DNA of 64,000 bases from Diphasiastrum complanatum (GCA_029204225.1 CM055108.1:5889599-5953598); one strand, 5' to 3'. Positions 11,329-22,426 are shown, counted from the first letter of the stretch. Numbers and translations: made by a program. Notes: a model not told the origin generated them from the letters alone.

Positions 11329-14136
11329 ATGGCAGTAACAACAACGGGACAAGGAGGATTATTGGGCCTTTGTCTCAACCCCAACCATGATCGTGATCGT
11401 TCTCCTCGTCATCGTCATCGCCATCGCCATCGCCATCGCAGCCTCTTCTTCTTCTTATTCCTCTCTTCTCATCCTCCTCCTCATCAATCTCTACCCCACC
11501 TCATCATCGTCAGACCCACAAATGAATACGCCCTCTCATCTTCTTCTACTTCCCTCACTTGTACTGCTCTTCTTCCTCCTTCTACAGGTTGGATGGACAT
11601 GACCAGAAAGGAGGCACTGCGGATCAACAATCGATTATATCCGACTTGGCTTCATGCCAGGCTACCTGTCATGCTAGAATTTCAAGGACAGCAGCCATCC
11701 GCATTTTCAACATTTTCAACACTTCAGGGCTCGGGTATGCTTATATTTCTGGCATACTCTTTGAATTCACCAGCATTCCCTGGCTGAGGGGGGAGATGAA
11801 TTGGCAGAGATGTTTTAAGCCACATCGACAATCCTTAATCATTTTTTGCCAAAGTTCTGATCCATTCTGGTTTACACTCAGGGCATGCAGGCAGACTAGT
11901 TAGAATGGAACAGCTCTGGCAGGAGTTTTTCTCAGATCCATCGCAGTGGTGGGACAACAGATTTACGAAGGTGTGGCTTTTGGACTTATTTCTGGCTGCA
12001 CTTGCTTTGGCTAATCACTTCTCACTTGAAAAGTTTTCAATGCTGCTATGATATTACTTGTATGAGGCCGATTGGTTCTTGTAGTCGTTTTCCTTAAGTT
12101 GAAGCTATGTCTGTGATCTGTATGATGTTATGCAGAAAAGTCCAAAGTACCCGGACTTTAAACATAAGAGTACACTTGAGGGCCTATGGGTTGATGGTTG
12201 GCTGAATCCGTCCTGGGTAAAAGAAAAAATGGCTTCTATGGCATTGGGTCATATACAATCTGGTGATGGATCGAGATCACGGTATGGTTTCAATCTGAGT
12301 GTGGAATGTGCAGCTCGAGGTCCGGGCCTGAGACTGCAAAATGTCCTCCTTTTGCTTGGTCTCTTCCTTCCTCTTGGTCTTTCAAAATTCGCACTTGTTC
12401 ATATTTCTTTATGATCATTTTATGAATCATGCAGGGTGTCCGATTCCTTCTGCGATAGTGATAAGGTGGGCAAACTCTGTCAGGAGGGACGGTTGAAAGA
12501 GGCCCTACATATGGTGGAGCTTATGGTCCGGCAAACTACTAAAGCTCCAATTAGCGCCTATGTTTGCCTTTTGAAGGGGTGTTCCAGAAAGAAAGCCCTG
12601 GCGGAGGGCAAGCAAGTGCATGCCCTTATATTCCGAAGTGGACTTAATTCAAATATTTTCTTAGCAAATACCCTTGTTCACATGTATGCCAAGTGCGGTA
12701 GTGTGCTGGAGGCACACAAAGTATTCAGCAACATGCCTCAACATAATGTGTATTCGTGGACTGCTATCATCTCAGCATATGCTGATAGCGGACAAGGTGA
12801 GGAGGCTATAAATCTATTTCAGCAAATGCAAGAGACAGGCTTAGCACCAGACAAGGTTCTGTTCGTTGTTGTCCTAAAAGCATGTGCCAGGCTAGCAGCC
12901 TTGGAACAGGGCAAACAGCTCCACCTCGACATCATAAAAAGAGGCTTTCAGTCGGATGTGATTATTGGAAGCACCCTTGTTGACATGTATTCAAAATGCG
13001 GGTGCACAGAGGACGCACGTGAACTCTTCAACAGCATGAGTGAACGAAATGCCGTTTCATGGAATGCCATGATTGCGGGATATGCACAAAATGGGCTTGG
13101 CAAGGAGGCCCTTGCTCTGTATGAGCAAATGAAACAGGAAGGCATGCAGCCAGACAATGTCACGTTCGTTCTTCTCCTAAAAGCATGTGCCAGCCTAGCA
13201 GCCCTGGAACAGGGCAAACAGCTTCACTCCGACATCATAAAAAGAGGCTTTCAGTCGGATGTGATTGTAGGAAGCACCCTTGTTGACATGTATGCAAAAT
13301 GTGGGTGTACAGAGGACGCCCGTGAAGTGTTCAACAACATGAGTGAACGAGATGTGGTTTCATGGACTGCGATGATTGCGGGATATGCACAGAATGGGCT
13401 TGGCAAGGAGGCCCTTGCTCTGTATGAGCAAATGAAACAGGAAGGCGTGCAGCCAGATACTGTCACGTTTGTTCTTCTCCTAAAAGCATGTGCCAGCCTA
13501 GCAGTCCTGGAACAGGGCAAACGGCTTCACTCCGACATCACAAAGAGAGGCTTTCAGTCGGATGTGATTGTAGGAAACACCCTTGTTGACATGTATGCAA
13601 AATGTGGGTGCACAGAGTATGCCCATGAACTGTTAAACAACATGAGTGAACGAAACGTGTTTTCATGGACCGCAATGATTGCAGGATATGCACAGAATGG
13701 GCTTGGCAAAGATGCCCTTGCTCTGTTTGAGCAAATGCAGAGGGAAGGCACGAAACCTAACGAAATCACATATCTTTGTGTTCTCTCTGCATGTGCCCAT
13801 TCTCGCCTAGTAGATGAAGGTCGTTATGCCTTTGATGCCATGTGTAAAGACCATGGTGTCACACCAACCAGGGAACACTATGCATGTATGGTCGATCTTC
13901 TAGGGCGTGCAGGGTGCTTGGCTGATGCTGAGCTCTTTATCAACCAAATGCCAATTCAGCCTGATAGTGTGGTTTGGATGACTTTGCTTGCTGCTGCTAG
14001 AAACCATGGCCATGTGGAAATAGGAAGACGTGCCTTTGATCGTGTTGTGAAGTTGGAACCAAAAAATGCTGCACCTTATGTGCTGCTATCAAACATCTAT
14101 GCAGTTGCTGGTAGGAAGGATGAGTTAGCAAGATGA
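11329..14136 (+). CDS. PDF-motif / PLS-class PPR fusion protein, DYW tail lost
   Basis: Likely organellar RNA-binding protein of the RNA-editing PPR class. My model has four exons: 11329-11734, 11891-11970, 12136-12281 and 12435-14136. All three introns (156, 165, 153 bp) are GT-AG and all junction phases agree, giving 777 residues. The start ATG sits in GCCATGGC, a strong plant context; an in-frame ATG at 11233 is the alternative. Residues 1-90 are Arg/His/Ser-rich, plausibly a transit peptide, and include an RH run from a CATCGC repeat. Residues ~141-200 form an OSB-type PDF motif. PPR repeats follow (about 215-672), including three near-identical 101-residue P-L-S blocks, then E-type motifs (about 673-777). 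Translation stops at TGA 14134, where a frameshift cuts off a DYW domain. PDF plus PPR could instead be two adjacent genes; cDNA would decide. Confidence 0.7.
11891..12281 (+). other. OSB-type PDF motif encoded by exons 2 and 3
   Basis: Exon 2 (11891-11970) encodes LWQEFFSDPSQWWDNRFTK and exon 3 (12136-12281) continues with KSPKYPDFKHKST, LWVDGWLNPSWV and KEKMASM. This matches my recollection of the PDF motif of plant organellar single-stranded DNA-binding (OSB) proteins: W..FF..P..WWDNR, then P.FKHK.T.EALW and a closing W. In known OSB proteins the motif follows an OB-fold domain and binds single-stranded DNA in organelles. No OB-fold is seen here. An unspliced exon 3 would stop at TGA 12412-12414. 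Confidence 0.7.
12910..13818 (+). repeat. Three near-identical 303-bp PPR P-L-S units
   Basis: Units start at 12910, 13213 and 13516. Each is exactly 303 bp (101 codons) and opens with GKQLH or GKRLH. They share GFQSDVI, TLVDMY, KCGCTE, MSER, AGYAQNGLGK and LALYEQM or LALFEQM. The first two are the most alike, and the third diverges after GLGK. This fits recent in-frame amplification or gene conversion. Confidence 0.95.
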
Positions 14137-14566
14137 GAAGCAAAATAAGGATGCAGGTGCGAAAAAAATGCTTGGGTGAAGCTGGATCAAGGTTGCGATA
14201 ACAAAGTGCATGCTTTTGTTGGTAGGTGATGCAACTCATCTACAAAGCAAGGAGATTCTGGCTGAACTGGATAGCTTGGTGGGATTGATGAAGGAGGCAG
14301 GGGTATGGACCTGATTTAAGCTTTGTGCTGGATGATGTGGAGGATGAGGAGAAGGAGAATGCTTTGTGTCATCACAATGAGAAGCTGCCATTGCTTTTGA
14401 GCTCATCAACACGCCTCCTGGGACACCTATGCGAAGAAGAATCTTTGGGTGTGTGGTGACTGTCACAATGCCACAAAGGTCATCTTTAAGATTGTTGGGC
14501 ATGAGATTAGTGTGTTGGATGCAAACAGATAAGGATGGCTTCTATATCTGTGTAGATTATTGGTGA
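14137..14566 (+). pseudogene. Frameshifted DYW deaminase domain of the PPR gene
   Basis: Immediately after the PPR stop codon a DYW domain can be read in pieces across all three frames. The blocks are [82 protein letters not shown] and a final CVDYW stop at 14566. The zinc/catalytic elements H-x-E (HHNEKL) and CxxCH are recognisable. At least six indels and one Trp-to-stop change interrupt it, so the deaminase cannot be made as one chain. In intact family members this domain performs C-to-U editing in plastids or mitochondria. Confidence 0.85.
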
Positions 14567-15040
14567 TGGTAAGTGAAAAAAGCAACTGCAACTAGCTTAT
14601 TTGGACAGGCAGAAGGCTTGGTTTGGGAGTTTTTTGGTTGATGAGTGTATTCTTATTGGTCGTTTGAAGATAATACAAGTCTTTGACCTCCACTTTCTCT
14701 CCATTTTTGCTTCCGAGGTTTTTGGTTGATGTAGGTAACAACGGACTAACTTTATTGTAAGACTACATCATCGATTCTTGGCTTACTCTGTTAGACTAAG
14801 GTCGTTGCAAACAATCAATTTCAGGCCCTTAGTTTGGGAAATAGTATACCTTGATTTCAATATGATAGTCAGAAATTACCTAGCTTGCTTTCTTGATCTT
14901 TAATGTGTGTTCAATAACAGCTGATAGGCCAAACACACACACACCCTTGAAATGTTTATTTGATTTTCAAATGATGCTCATAAATTAGTGTGATTTTCAA
15001 ATCTTTTGTGTGTGCCCAAGAACATCTAATAGGTCTAACA
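14567..15040. other. PPR 3' flank, no gene recognised
   Basis: AT-rich flank with short CA runs. No polyadenylation signal stands out and no coding domain is seen. Confidence 0.4.
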
Positions 15041-15296
15041 CACACACACACACCCCAGACATGACGCCCGGACCCGGACGCGTCTGACCCCCGGACGTGT
15101 CCTATTTTTTTTCCGGACGCGTCCAACGTCCAGGACGCGTTTTTTAATTTTTTTTTTTTTTAAAAACAAGGGCGCGCACGGGCAGCGGAACAGTCCGCAG
15201 AAGCCCGAGATACAGCGAGAGAGGAGAGAAAGAGGGCGCGAGAGAGAGCTATGGTGAGTGAGCGAGAGAGAGAGTGTGTGCATTTGGGTGGGTTAT

Positions 15297-15333
<37 letters not shown>

Positions 15334-15480
15334 TAGTTGATTTGTGTATGCATTTGTGTGTGTGTGTGTGTGTGGTGATTTGTGTGTGAGAGAGAGAGAG
15401 GAAGAGACACAGAGTGTGTGTGTGTGTGTGCGCGCACATGTACGAGGCATGGTGTGTGTGTGAGTTTACAGTTTATGGTC
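15041..15480. repeat. GGACGCGTCC-motif cluster and GT microsatellites
   Basis: Between about 15070 and 15142, variants of the palindrome GGACGCGTCC occur four times, in a locally GC-rich patch unlike its surroundings. GT/AC runs follow at about 15297-15330, 15357-15375 and 15413-15431. Open frames across these runs are low-complexity artefacts. Confidence 0.7.
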
Positions 15481-15573
15481 TGCGTGCTTGGGTTTAGGGT
15501 TTAGGAGGAGAGAGAGAGATATATATATATATATTAGATTTGTGTGCTTGTGTGTGTTTGATGAGGTGGAGTT

Positions 15574-15760
15574 GATGCCCGACAAAAAGTGGCGTTGCTC
15601 TTTTTGTCGAAAAAGCAGTTCATAGAGAACGCCTCTCGGGTTCGAGCACATTTGGGGGGATTGCAAGTCCGACCCATAGGGGGACGCTACGGGATCGGCG
15701 TTTGTATGGTCATCTCCTCTGCGGAGAGGGCTCGCATTCTCGAGGCATATGTTGAGCCAG
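15574..15760 (+). pseudogene. BED-type zinc finger relic (hAT transposase-like N-terminus)
   Basis: The plus strand reads DKKWRCSFCRK in one frame and then FIENASRVRAHLGG, GIGVC and SAERARILE in the next, with one frame slip near 15605. The spacing of WRC..C, the aromatic residue and RVRAHLGG fits the BED zinc finger found at the start of plant hAT transposases and domesticated relatives. The downstream sequence becomes Pro/Thr-rich and runs into CT repeats. No hATC dimerisation domain or terminal inverted repeats are seen, so this is a fragment. Confidence 0.5.
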
Positions 15761-15944
15761 TTGCTGAGGCCGGCGAGCCATCCACAGATGCCGCGGACTC
15801 TGTTTCCACTGGTGCACCCACTGCCACCGCCCCCACCCCTTCCGCCAGTACTCCCCATGGATCTCTCTCTCTCTCTCTCTCGGCCGTGCGATTCGACGAG
15901 TTATCATGATTCACCGCAATACCGGGCAAGCCCGCATTGGCCTT

Positions 15945-15950
<6 letters not shown>

Positions 15951-16021
<71 letters not shown>
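15951..16021. repeat. (CT)n(CA)n compound microsatellite
   Basis: About 40 nt of CT dinucleotides switch directly into about 30 nt of CA dinucleotides. Confidence 0.95.
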
Positions 16022-16023
<2 letters not shown>

Positions 16024-16079
16024 CATAAAAAATGAGGCTTTTGCAACCAAAATTATTGTGATGAAATGTGAGAATTAAA

Positions 16080-16299
16080 GCGAGAAATGCAGAACCCAAA
16101 ATACAATCACCGAGCTCTAAATCTGCAGAAGAAACAGACTAGAAAAAGCAGAAAGCGAGAAATGCAGAACCCAAAATATAATCACCGAGCTCTAAATCTG
16201 CAGAAGAAACAGACTAAAAAAAGCAGAAAGCGAGAAATGCAGAACCCAAAATACAATCACCGAGCTCTAAATCTGCAGAAGAAACAGACTAGAAACAGC
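16080..16299. repeat. Three tandem 75-bp units
   Basis: Units start at 16080, 16155 and 16230 (GCGAGAAATGCAGAACCC) and are nearly identical. Because 75 is divisible by three, the frame stays open and gives three 25-residue copies (NPKYNHRALNLQKKQT). No family is recognised, and the short frame is probably a by-product of the repeat. Confidence 0.95.
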
Positions 16300-17113
16300 G
16301 TCAGCCAGAAAAGCAGTGGAAGAATGAAGAGACTTGCGTGCATCGTAACTCTCAGCGCGCGTCGTAGGATGCCGAGGAAGGTTCAGTAGCCAAAGTTGAC
16401 GGACCTTTAGCCAATAGCGACTTGTGACGTGGCATAAAAAGAGTGGTGCGCGCTAAACTTCTGGTGTAAAGAGCCTACTTCAAAGTACAGCAACCCACAT
16501 GGACCATGCCACCCTTAATTGTCTTCAAAAAAGAATTCCTTACAAAAACATTGGTTTGATAACTGGTTTCACACTAGTGCCCAATTCTCTTTGAAATTAG
16601 AGTTTTTTGCACGGTCACATGCGTGCGGCAATATAGGGCAAGACGGTGGGGCTGGTGACACAACCAGTGTCTTTACCCACTCTTAGATTTGTGAGACACT
16701 GCCACTCTCATAACATTGGTGGTTCAAAATACGCTTATCCCTCCCTTTGATTTGGTTATAGCTCGTCCCCATGCATCGGAAACAACTACTTATCCACTCC
16801 ATCTTTCTGCAGTTTCTATCCCTGTGAAAATTTCACAATCTTTTTCCTGTGAGTAATGGCTTTGGAGGGCCCTTCTTCCCACCTTATGAACCCACTCTGA
16901 AGTGGAATAGAATACCAAATCCGGCTTGAAATGTAAGTTGCATGGGAAAGAGCTCTTAGGCCCACCAAATGTTTAAACCCTAGTCAAATGAGACCATGGG
17001 CATTGAATTGCTACCAATTGTACCTTGTTAAATGGAGTGCTACAAGCTTATTTATTGGGCCCTTCAAATCGTTACATGTGTTTGGCTCGTTGGTGAAGCA
17101 TTTTCTTTAAGTT
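16300..17113. other. No gene recognised
   Basis: No domain or element end is recognised. Confidence 0.4.
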
Positions 17114-17397
17114 GCTCCTATGATAACTTAACATAATCCTTTGTCCAAAAGTTTAATTTCACTTTTTATTGTGTCTCAAAAACCTTTGTCATGTCATTTG
17201 CCACACATGGTGGCAATCAAAGAAAATATAAAATGGAAGAAGACCCTTTTAAAGAAAATGCTCCTATGATAACTTAACATAATCCTCTGTCCAAAAGTTT
17301 AATTTCACTTTTTATGGTGTCTCAAAAACCTTTGTCACGTCATTTGCCACACATGGTGGCAATCAAAGAAAATATAAAATGGAAGAAGACCCTTTTA
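17114..17397. repeat. Tandem duplication, ~146-bp unit
   Basis: GCTCCTATGATAACTTAACA begins both copies, at 17114 and 17260. They differ at only a few positions and end at AGACCCTTTTA. It is a recent local duplication of noncoding DNA. Confidence 0.9.
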
Positions 17398-19543
17398 TTG
17401 TTAATGAACCAGTAGAAAGACTCTATTTTCATCAAGGGATTTAAGGTGTGGTCAATTGTGCAAACACGGTCTAGGCTTGGCATTTGCAAGCCCCAATGCA
17501 CGTCAAAGGCTAGTTTGTCTTTCAAAGAAAGGCAAAATTTTCAAAAGCACGTCATATGTATGGCAAACTTAAAAATTGCCCTTCCATTTGAAAAGTAACT
17601 TTAAAAAGTCAAATGTCATGGTAGTCTGAATTTTTTTTTAAATTTATAGATATGATATTTAAAAGGTACCCTTGCATTATACGTGTCATGTGAACGGTAA
17701 GATGTGAATGGTAAGAAAGAAAAAAGCCCATCAGGATGAAAGGTAATGGTGCACGTCAAATTCCAAGCTTGGAGATAACATAAGTTTTCCTCCATCTACC
17801 TATTAGAGGGCTGATTAAGAACTTGTAAGCCAAAGTCATTGCAATTCTCATCTCATATACTTGGGTCTCAACTCTCGCGTTGTATCTAAAAGACAAGTTT
17901 ATTGAAACCACCTTTACCACCTTGTGCCAATATTGCATTATGGTGTGGGAAACTAACCTACTTTTATTGATTGTTAATGAGTTGAGTGGATTCAACAATT
18001 GTCAAAGTGGCAAAAAAAATCATTAAATTTTTCCATAAGCAACCAATTGCTCATAGTCTTAAAGCATGTAATATACTTCAAGATGACATGTACATGCATA
18101 CAAGACTCATGGAGAACAAGTTGTTGGGTTGCTAAGTTGGTTTCCATGTTAGAGTTGGTCAAGCTTCATGTGTACAAGAACTTTAGTTGATAAAGCACTC
18201 TCAAACGCACCTAGTAGTGACACCTTGGCTTTTGGTAAATCATTTCAACATCTTCTTACCTCTACCATGACAAAGCGAAAATTTGCAAGATTGAGTAGTG
18301 GGTGGATAAAACCTTCATGTGTGGGCTTGGTCGCCCAAGTTAATGTGGATGCACGATAGTGTGGTTGTTGTGAAGGCCGCCCTTCAAGGCTATATTTTGA
18401 ATCTTTGTCTAGCCTATGAAGCAATTGTATGGGGCCTCGTGCTCCTTAATAAATATGGTTTACAATATGCTAGTGTGGCTAGTGTGGCTAGGAGTAAAAA
18501 AAAAACAAAAATATAAAGAAATTGAGAAAATCTATTAGTACAAAGGAGTAAGTGTCAAAAAAAACATTGAGGATTTGCGAGTGGATAATTGTAGGTGCAT
18601 GAAAAATTGATGTGTGGTCTTGCTCAATCCCTCTCATCCCCCTCCCTCCCACACATTTTTTATTTATACATGTGCATGTGAGGATAGTGTGGTGGTTGTG
18701 AAGGGCACTTGTCAAGTTCAACTTACTAAATGGCCACCTTGGAAATATTGTATAAAGTATGTTAGTGCGCCTAGTAGGAGTCAAAAAAACAAAAGATAAT
18801 TAAGAAACAACATGTCAATGAAACATATTTGAACCAATTTCTTGTTATGCATGATATCATGTGTATGAAAACCCAAAACAACAATACCCTAGGAACAAGA
18901 ATCATATGGAATATACTTATTCGAGTAGAATGACATCGGATTTCATTTTGAGTATATAGGAGTATCTAATTAACCAACATATTCATGAACCTTCTTATTA
19001 GGAGAGGCCAAACTTTGCAAGTGCAAGAATTACGCAACTATTCTAAATTTTATAGTTGATCATTCCTAGTAGCATTGAAAAGGGCTTGCCAAAATAAGTA
19101 GATTATCTATGACTATGTGAAAATCCTTCTAAACGTGATTCAACGAAAACATAGCAATTGTGCACTACCTCTTTTAAGCCAGTACCAAATTCTTCTAGAA
19201 AACATGTAGTCTAAGATCTCTATGCAAATTGTTGTCTCATTGTTGCACATGTATTGATGTGTATAAATTTTACAAATCACTAATAATGTTGTCTATGGTC
19301 AATACCAAAAAATTACATGCACTCATATTTTGACATAGCAGATATTGAACCTTACTTAATATCCATGATACAAAAACTTTGTTACAAATTTGGATAAACA
19401 AAACAACCAGAGATACGTGATGCAACAAAAAGGTCAATATCACTTGATCTATATGACTAGTGAATCTCCAAAAATTTGAGAAAATCATAAAAGAACAAAA
19501 CAATAAACACGAATATTTTTTTAGGATCTTCCTTGATGTGCAA
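17398..19543. other. No gene recognised; weak internal repeats
   Basis: AT-rich DNA with short frames only. GTGTGGTTGTTGTGAAGG (18360) and GTGTGGTGGTTGTGAAGG (18689) mark a diverged duplication of about 330 bp. The start resembles 598-660. Confidence 0.4.
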
Positions 19544-19913
19544 TGTGAAAAATGAGTTATTTTGGCAGTTTTGAGGCCAACATGAAATTTCAACGTAGAG
19601 ATAGATTTTCTTATGTCAATAAAGGCCTAAATAGTGTTTGTACTATCTTTGGCAAGTATATTTGTGGATGAGGTTCGATTTAGACCCATTGTAATTGGCT
19701 AATATAGATACATTGCATTTAGTCACTAAGAACTAGGTTTTTAGTGAAGTACCTAGAAGTTGCTATTTTAGGGCTAGTTTAGAACAAGTGGCCAAAGGGC
19801 ACTATGGCTGTTATAAATAGCTATACTAGCGTGGAGAAGCTATCTTGTAGTTCTCTTTCTATGTGGATAACTTTCCTCTTTTGATTCTATGTTCCTCTCT
19901 TGCATATTTCTCA
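19544..19913 (+). repeat. Copia 5' LTR (recognisable part)
   Basis: It starts TGTGAAAA, as does the 3' LTR. Similarity to the 3' LTR ends near GCATATTTCTC (19912). The true end may lie further right, because the 3' copy could be truncated. Confidence 0.75.
19812..19819 (+). promoter_or_regulatory. TATA box in Copia 5' LTR
   Basis: TATAAATA is kept at the same place in the 3' LTR (22326-22333) and is followed by a matching GAAGCTATCTTGTAGTTC block, fitting an LTR promoter. Confidence 0.6.
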
Positions 19914-20973
19914 TGATATCTTGAGTATTAGTGTATTGAATATCAATTTTCTTGTTGTACTTGAATCCACAAGTGTGAAATGTTGTTTTAAGTTGTTGTT
20001 GTATGGACAGGGACAATACCATATCATATCTTAGTGTTTATGATCTACATGAATTTTGGAGTGGTTTCTAGCACAAATCAAGCATTTTCAAGTGTAGAAA
20101 TGGATCTCTGATATCTTAGCATCATACTAGGTCAAATCACTTGGAGTAGTCTGATTTTTTAATCTACTTACTAGAATTTGGAGACAAAAATTTCTCATGA
20201 TCGTGGATGTTGCATTCTATTAGTACATGTATCAAGATTCTAGCCTTTGCATATAGCTTTTGCTTGATTCAGTATTTTGCATTCTTGAGAAAATTAAGAT
20301 CTCTGGAATATCGGATATGGTGGTTAAAGATCTTCTTGAAGGAATGGAATTCCTTGCACAATTCGGATAAATATTGGATATCTATTGGATTATACTTCCG
20401 TGGTTTTGAATTTTTAATGGTCCTTTTGGTTCAGTGCATACACTTGTGGCATTTCAAATAGTAACTGAACGATACTTTTCATCCAAACACTGGGTGTATG
20501 CAGAGTGGTATTCTTTGTGGTAATGCTCAAGGAGCATGAGAGAATTCAATGGCTAGAAGTATCTACAAGAATTGGTTGTGATTTTGATCTTATATTTTAT
20601 ATAATATAGATAGTCTTTTTGACTTTTTGATAAACAAATCTAGAAGTAGAGAATTCTTTGAGGGAAAGCTGGTGGTGGGACATCAGTGATTCCAAAGGGA
20701 ATTTCTTGTGCTAGAGTGATATGTAGACCGATGGTTAGTGATTGTTGTGATGGTAATACTAACAGAATAATCCATTGGTTATTTGTTCAGGATATTTTGA
20801 AAATTTATGAGATATAGATCTGGATCCCAAATGGTATCTCATTATTTACAGATCTGGAGGCCCTTAAATATATTTCTCTTTTATTTGAGCCTATACTTTT
20901 TAGAAATTTCTTAAATACGAGAAAATTGGATTGAGATTCATATAATTCCTTCCAAGGTGGAACTAAGTTCTGA

Positions 20974-22051
20974 ATGACTGAGCTTAACACTTTTCTACTT
21001 TCTCAAAACTTCATAATGAGTGAGTATGATCATTCACTTTATTTTAGATTTGTTGTAAATGATGTTACTATTCTTCTAATCTATGTGGATGATATCATTT
21101 TGAGTGGAGGAAACAATCAAGATGTTGATGATATCAAGATTGCACTCAAAAAGGAGTTTGAGGTGCATGATCTTGGTCTTTTACATTATATCTTGGGAAT
21201 AGAGGTATTTAGAACATCTCAATCTACTTTCATTTGTCAAGAGAAGTATGCTAATTCTATTCCTAAAATATTTCATATGGTAGATGCTAAATCTATTGAT
21301 ACACTAATGGAGTCAAATGTAAAGCTCACTATAAGAGGTAATGAAAGATCCTTTGAGGACATTACTCTCTATAAGAAGCTAGTTGGTTCATTCATATATC
21401 TAACCATCACAAGACTTGATCTAAGCTATTGTGTTGGTAGATTAAGTCAATTTATGCATGATCCTAGTGTGGAGCATTGGAAGCTAGGCAAGAGAGTATT
21501 GAGGTACATGTCTAGTTCTAAAGATTTTGGCATTGTTTATAGAGGATCATCACCTAACTTGTATGTATTTTCAAATTTTGACTTTGTTGGAGATCAAATG
21601 GATAGGAAATTCATAAGTGCACATGCTATTTTCATAGATGATGGAGCTATTTCATGGATGTCGAAGAAACAAGCAACAATCTCATTATCATCTAGTGAGG
21701 CCGAGTAAAAAGCTTTAACTTCATGCACAAAGGAGATGCTATGGATAAAAAGGATGGTTTTGGTCGATATTAATTTGTTGGATTTTCAAAAGTGTCCAAT
21801 CATCTTTTGTGATAACCTTTTAGCCCAAATTTTGGCAAGCAATCTTGTTTTTTATGCAAGGAGCAAGCATATTGAAGTGGTTTATCATTATGTGAGAGAA
21901 CAAGTCATGGCAAAAGAAGTGGAGCTTCAACAAGTCTCATCAAGGGAGTGTGGGGCTGATATCTTCACCAAAGCATTGGGAAAGGACTTGTTTATGAAGC
22001 ATAGAAATAATCTTGGACCAAAATCTATGCTAAAACTAGTTGAAGAGGGAG
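20974..22051 (+). pseudogene. Copia reverse transcriptase / RNase H fragment
   Basis: Two frames (20974-21708 and 21736-22056) carry the second half of RT and RNase H. LLIYVDDIILSGG is the YVDD catalytic box, YILGIEV follows, then LVGSFIYLTITRLDLSY and the RNase H blocks SKKQATISLSSSEAE and FYARSKHIEVVYHYVRE. A TAA immediately follows SSSEAE, splitting RNase H. It is closely related to the Copia pol at 55783-57861 (shared FEDITLY). The missing 5' half makes it non-autonomous. Confidence 0.85.
22038..22051 (+). promoter_or_regulatory. Copia polypurine tract
   Basis: GTTGAAGAGGGAG directly precedes the TGTGAAAA start of the 3' LTR, the expected plus-strand primer position. Confidence 0.65.
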
Positions 22052-22426
22052 TGTGAAAACTTCAACTAGTTTAGTTAAGTTATTTTGTCAATTTTGAGGC
22101 CAACGTGAAATTTCAACTTAGAGATAGATTTTTTTATGTCAATAAAGGCCTAAATAGTGTTTTTACTATTTTTGGCAAGTAGAATTGTGGATGAGGTCGG
22201 GGATTTAGACCCATTCTAATTGGCTAATATAGATACATTGCATTTAGTCACTAAAAACTAGGTTTTTGGTGAAGCACCTAGAAGTTGCTATTTCAAGGCA
22301 AGTGGCCAAATGGCACTATGGCTATTATAAATAGTTGTACCAATGTGGGAAGCTATCTTGTAGTTCTATTTCTATGTGGAGAACTTTCCTTTTTTGATTT
22401 TATGTTCATTTCTTACATATTTCTCT
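22052..22426 (+). repeat. Copia 3' LTR
   Basis: It matches the 5' LTR from TGTGAAAA to ATATTTCTC. It carries TTCAACTAGTTTAGTTAA near its start, which the 5' copy lacks. Confidence 0.8.

Larger units (their letters stand above)
19544..22426 (+). mobile_element. Ty1/Copia element with both LTRs, internally deleted
   Basis: Two direct LTRs (19544 and 22052) flank a plus-strand RT-RNase H frame. The LTRs share long blocks such as GAGGCCAACRTGAAATTTCAA, CACTATGGCT and TATAAATAG but differ by many substitutions and small indels, so the insertion is old. The gag, protease, integrase and first half of RT are missing between 19914 and 20973, where only AT-rich DNA lies. No clean primer-binding site or target duplication is seen. 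Confidence 0.85.

Noticed and set aside
11387-11602. Separate 71-codon hydrophobic frame inside PPR exon 1
   Set aside because: Out of frame with the supported exon model; arises from the CATCGC repeat and a CT-rich stretch.
12948-13769. Three minus-strand frames of 71-89 codons with near-identical products
   Set aside because: They lie antisense to the three homogenised PPR units and repeat every 303 bp for that reason alone.
15589-15909. 106-codon frame as an intact gene
   Set aside because: Only the first part, together with a second frame, matches a BED finger; the rest runs into CT repeats, so it is a relic.
16080-16299. CRISPR-like reading of regular repeats
   Set aside because: Units are contiguous with no unique spacers, and the DNA is plant nuclear.
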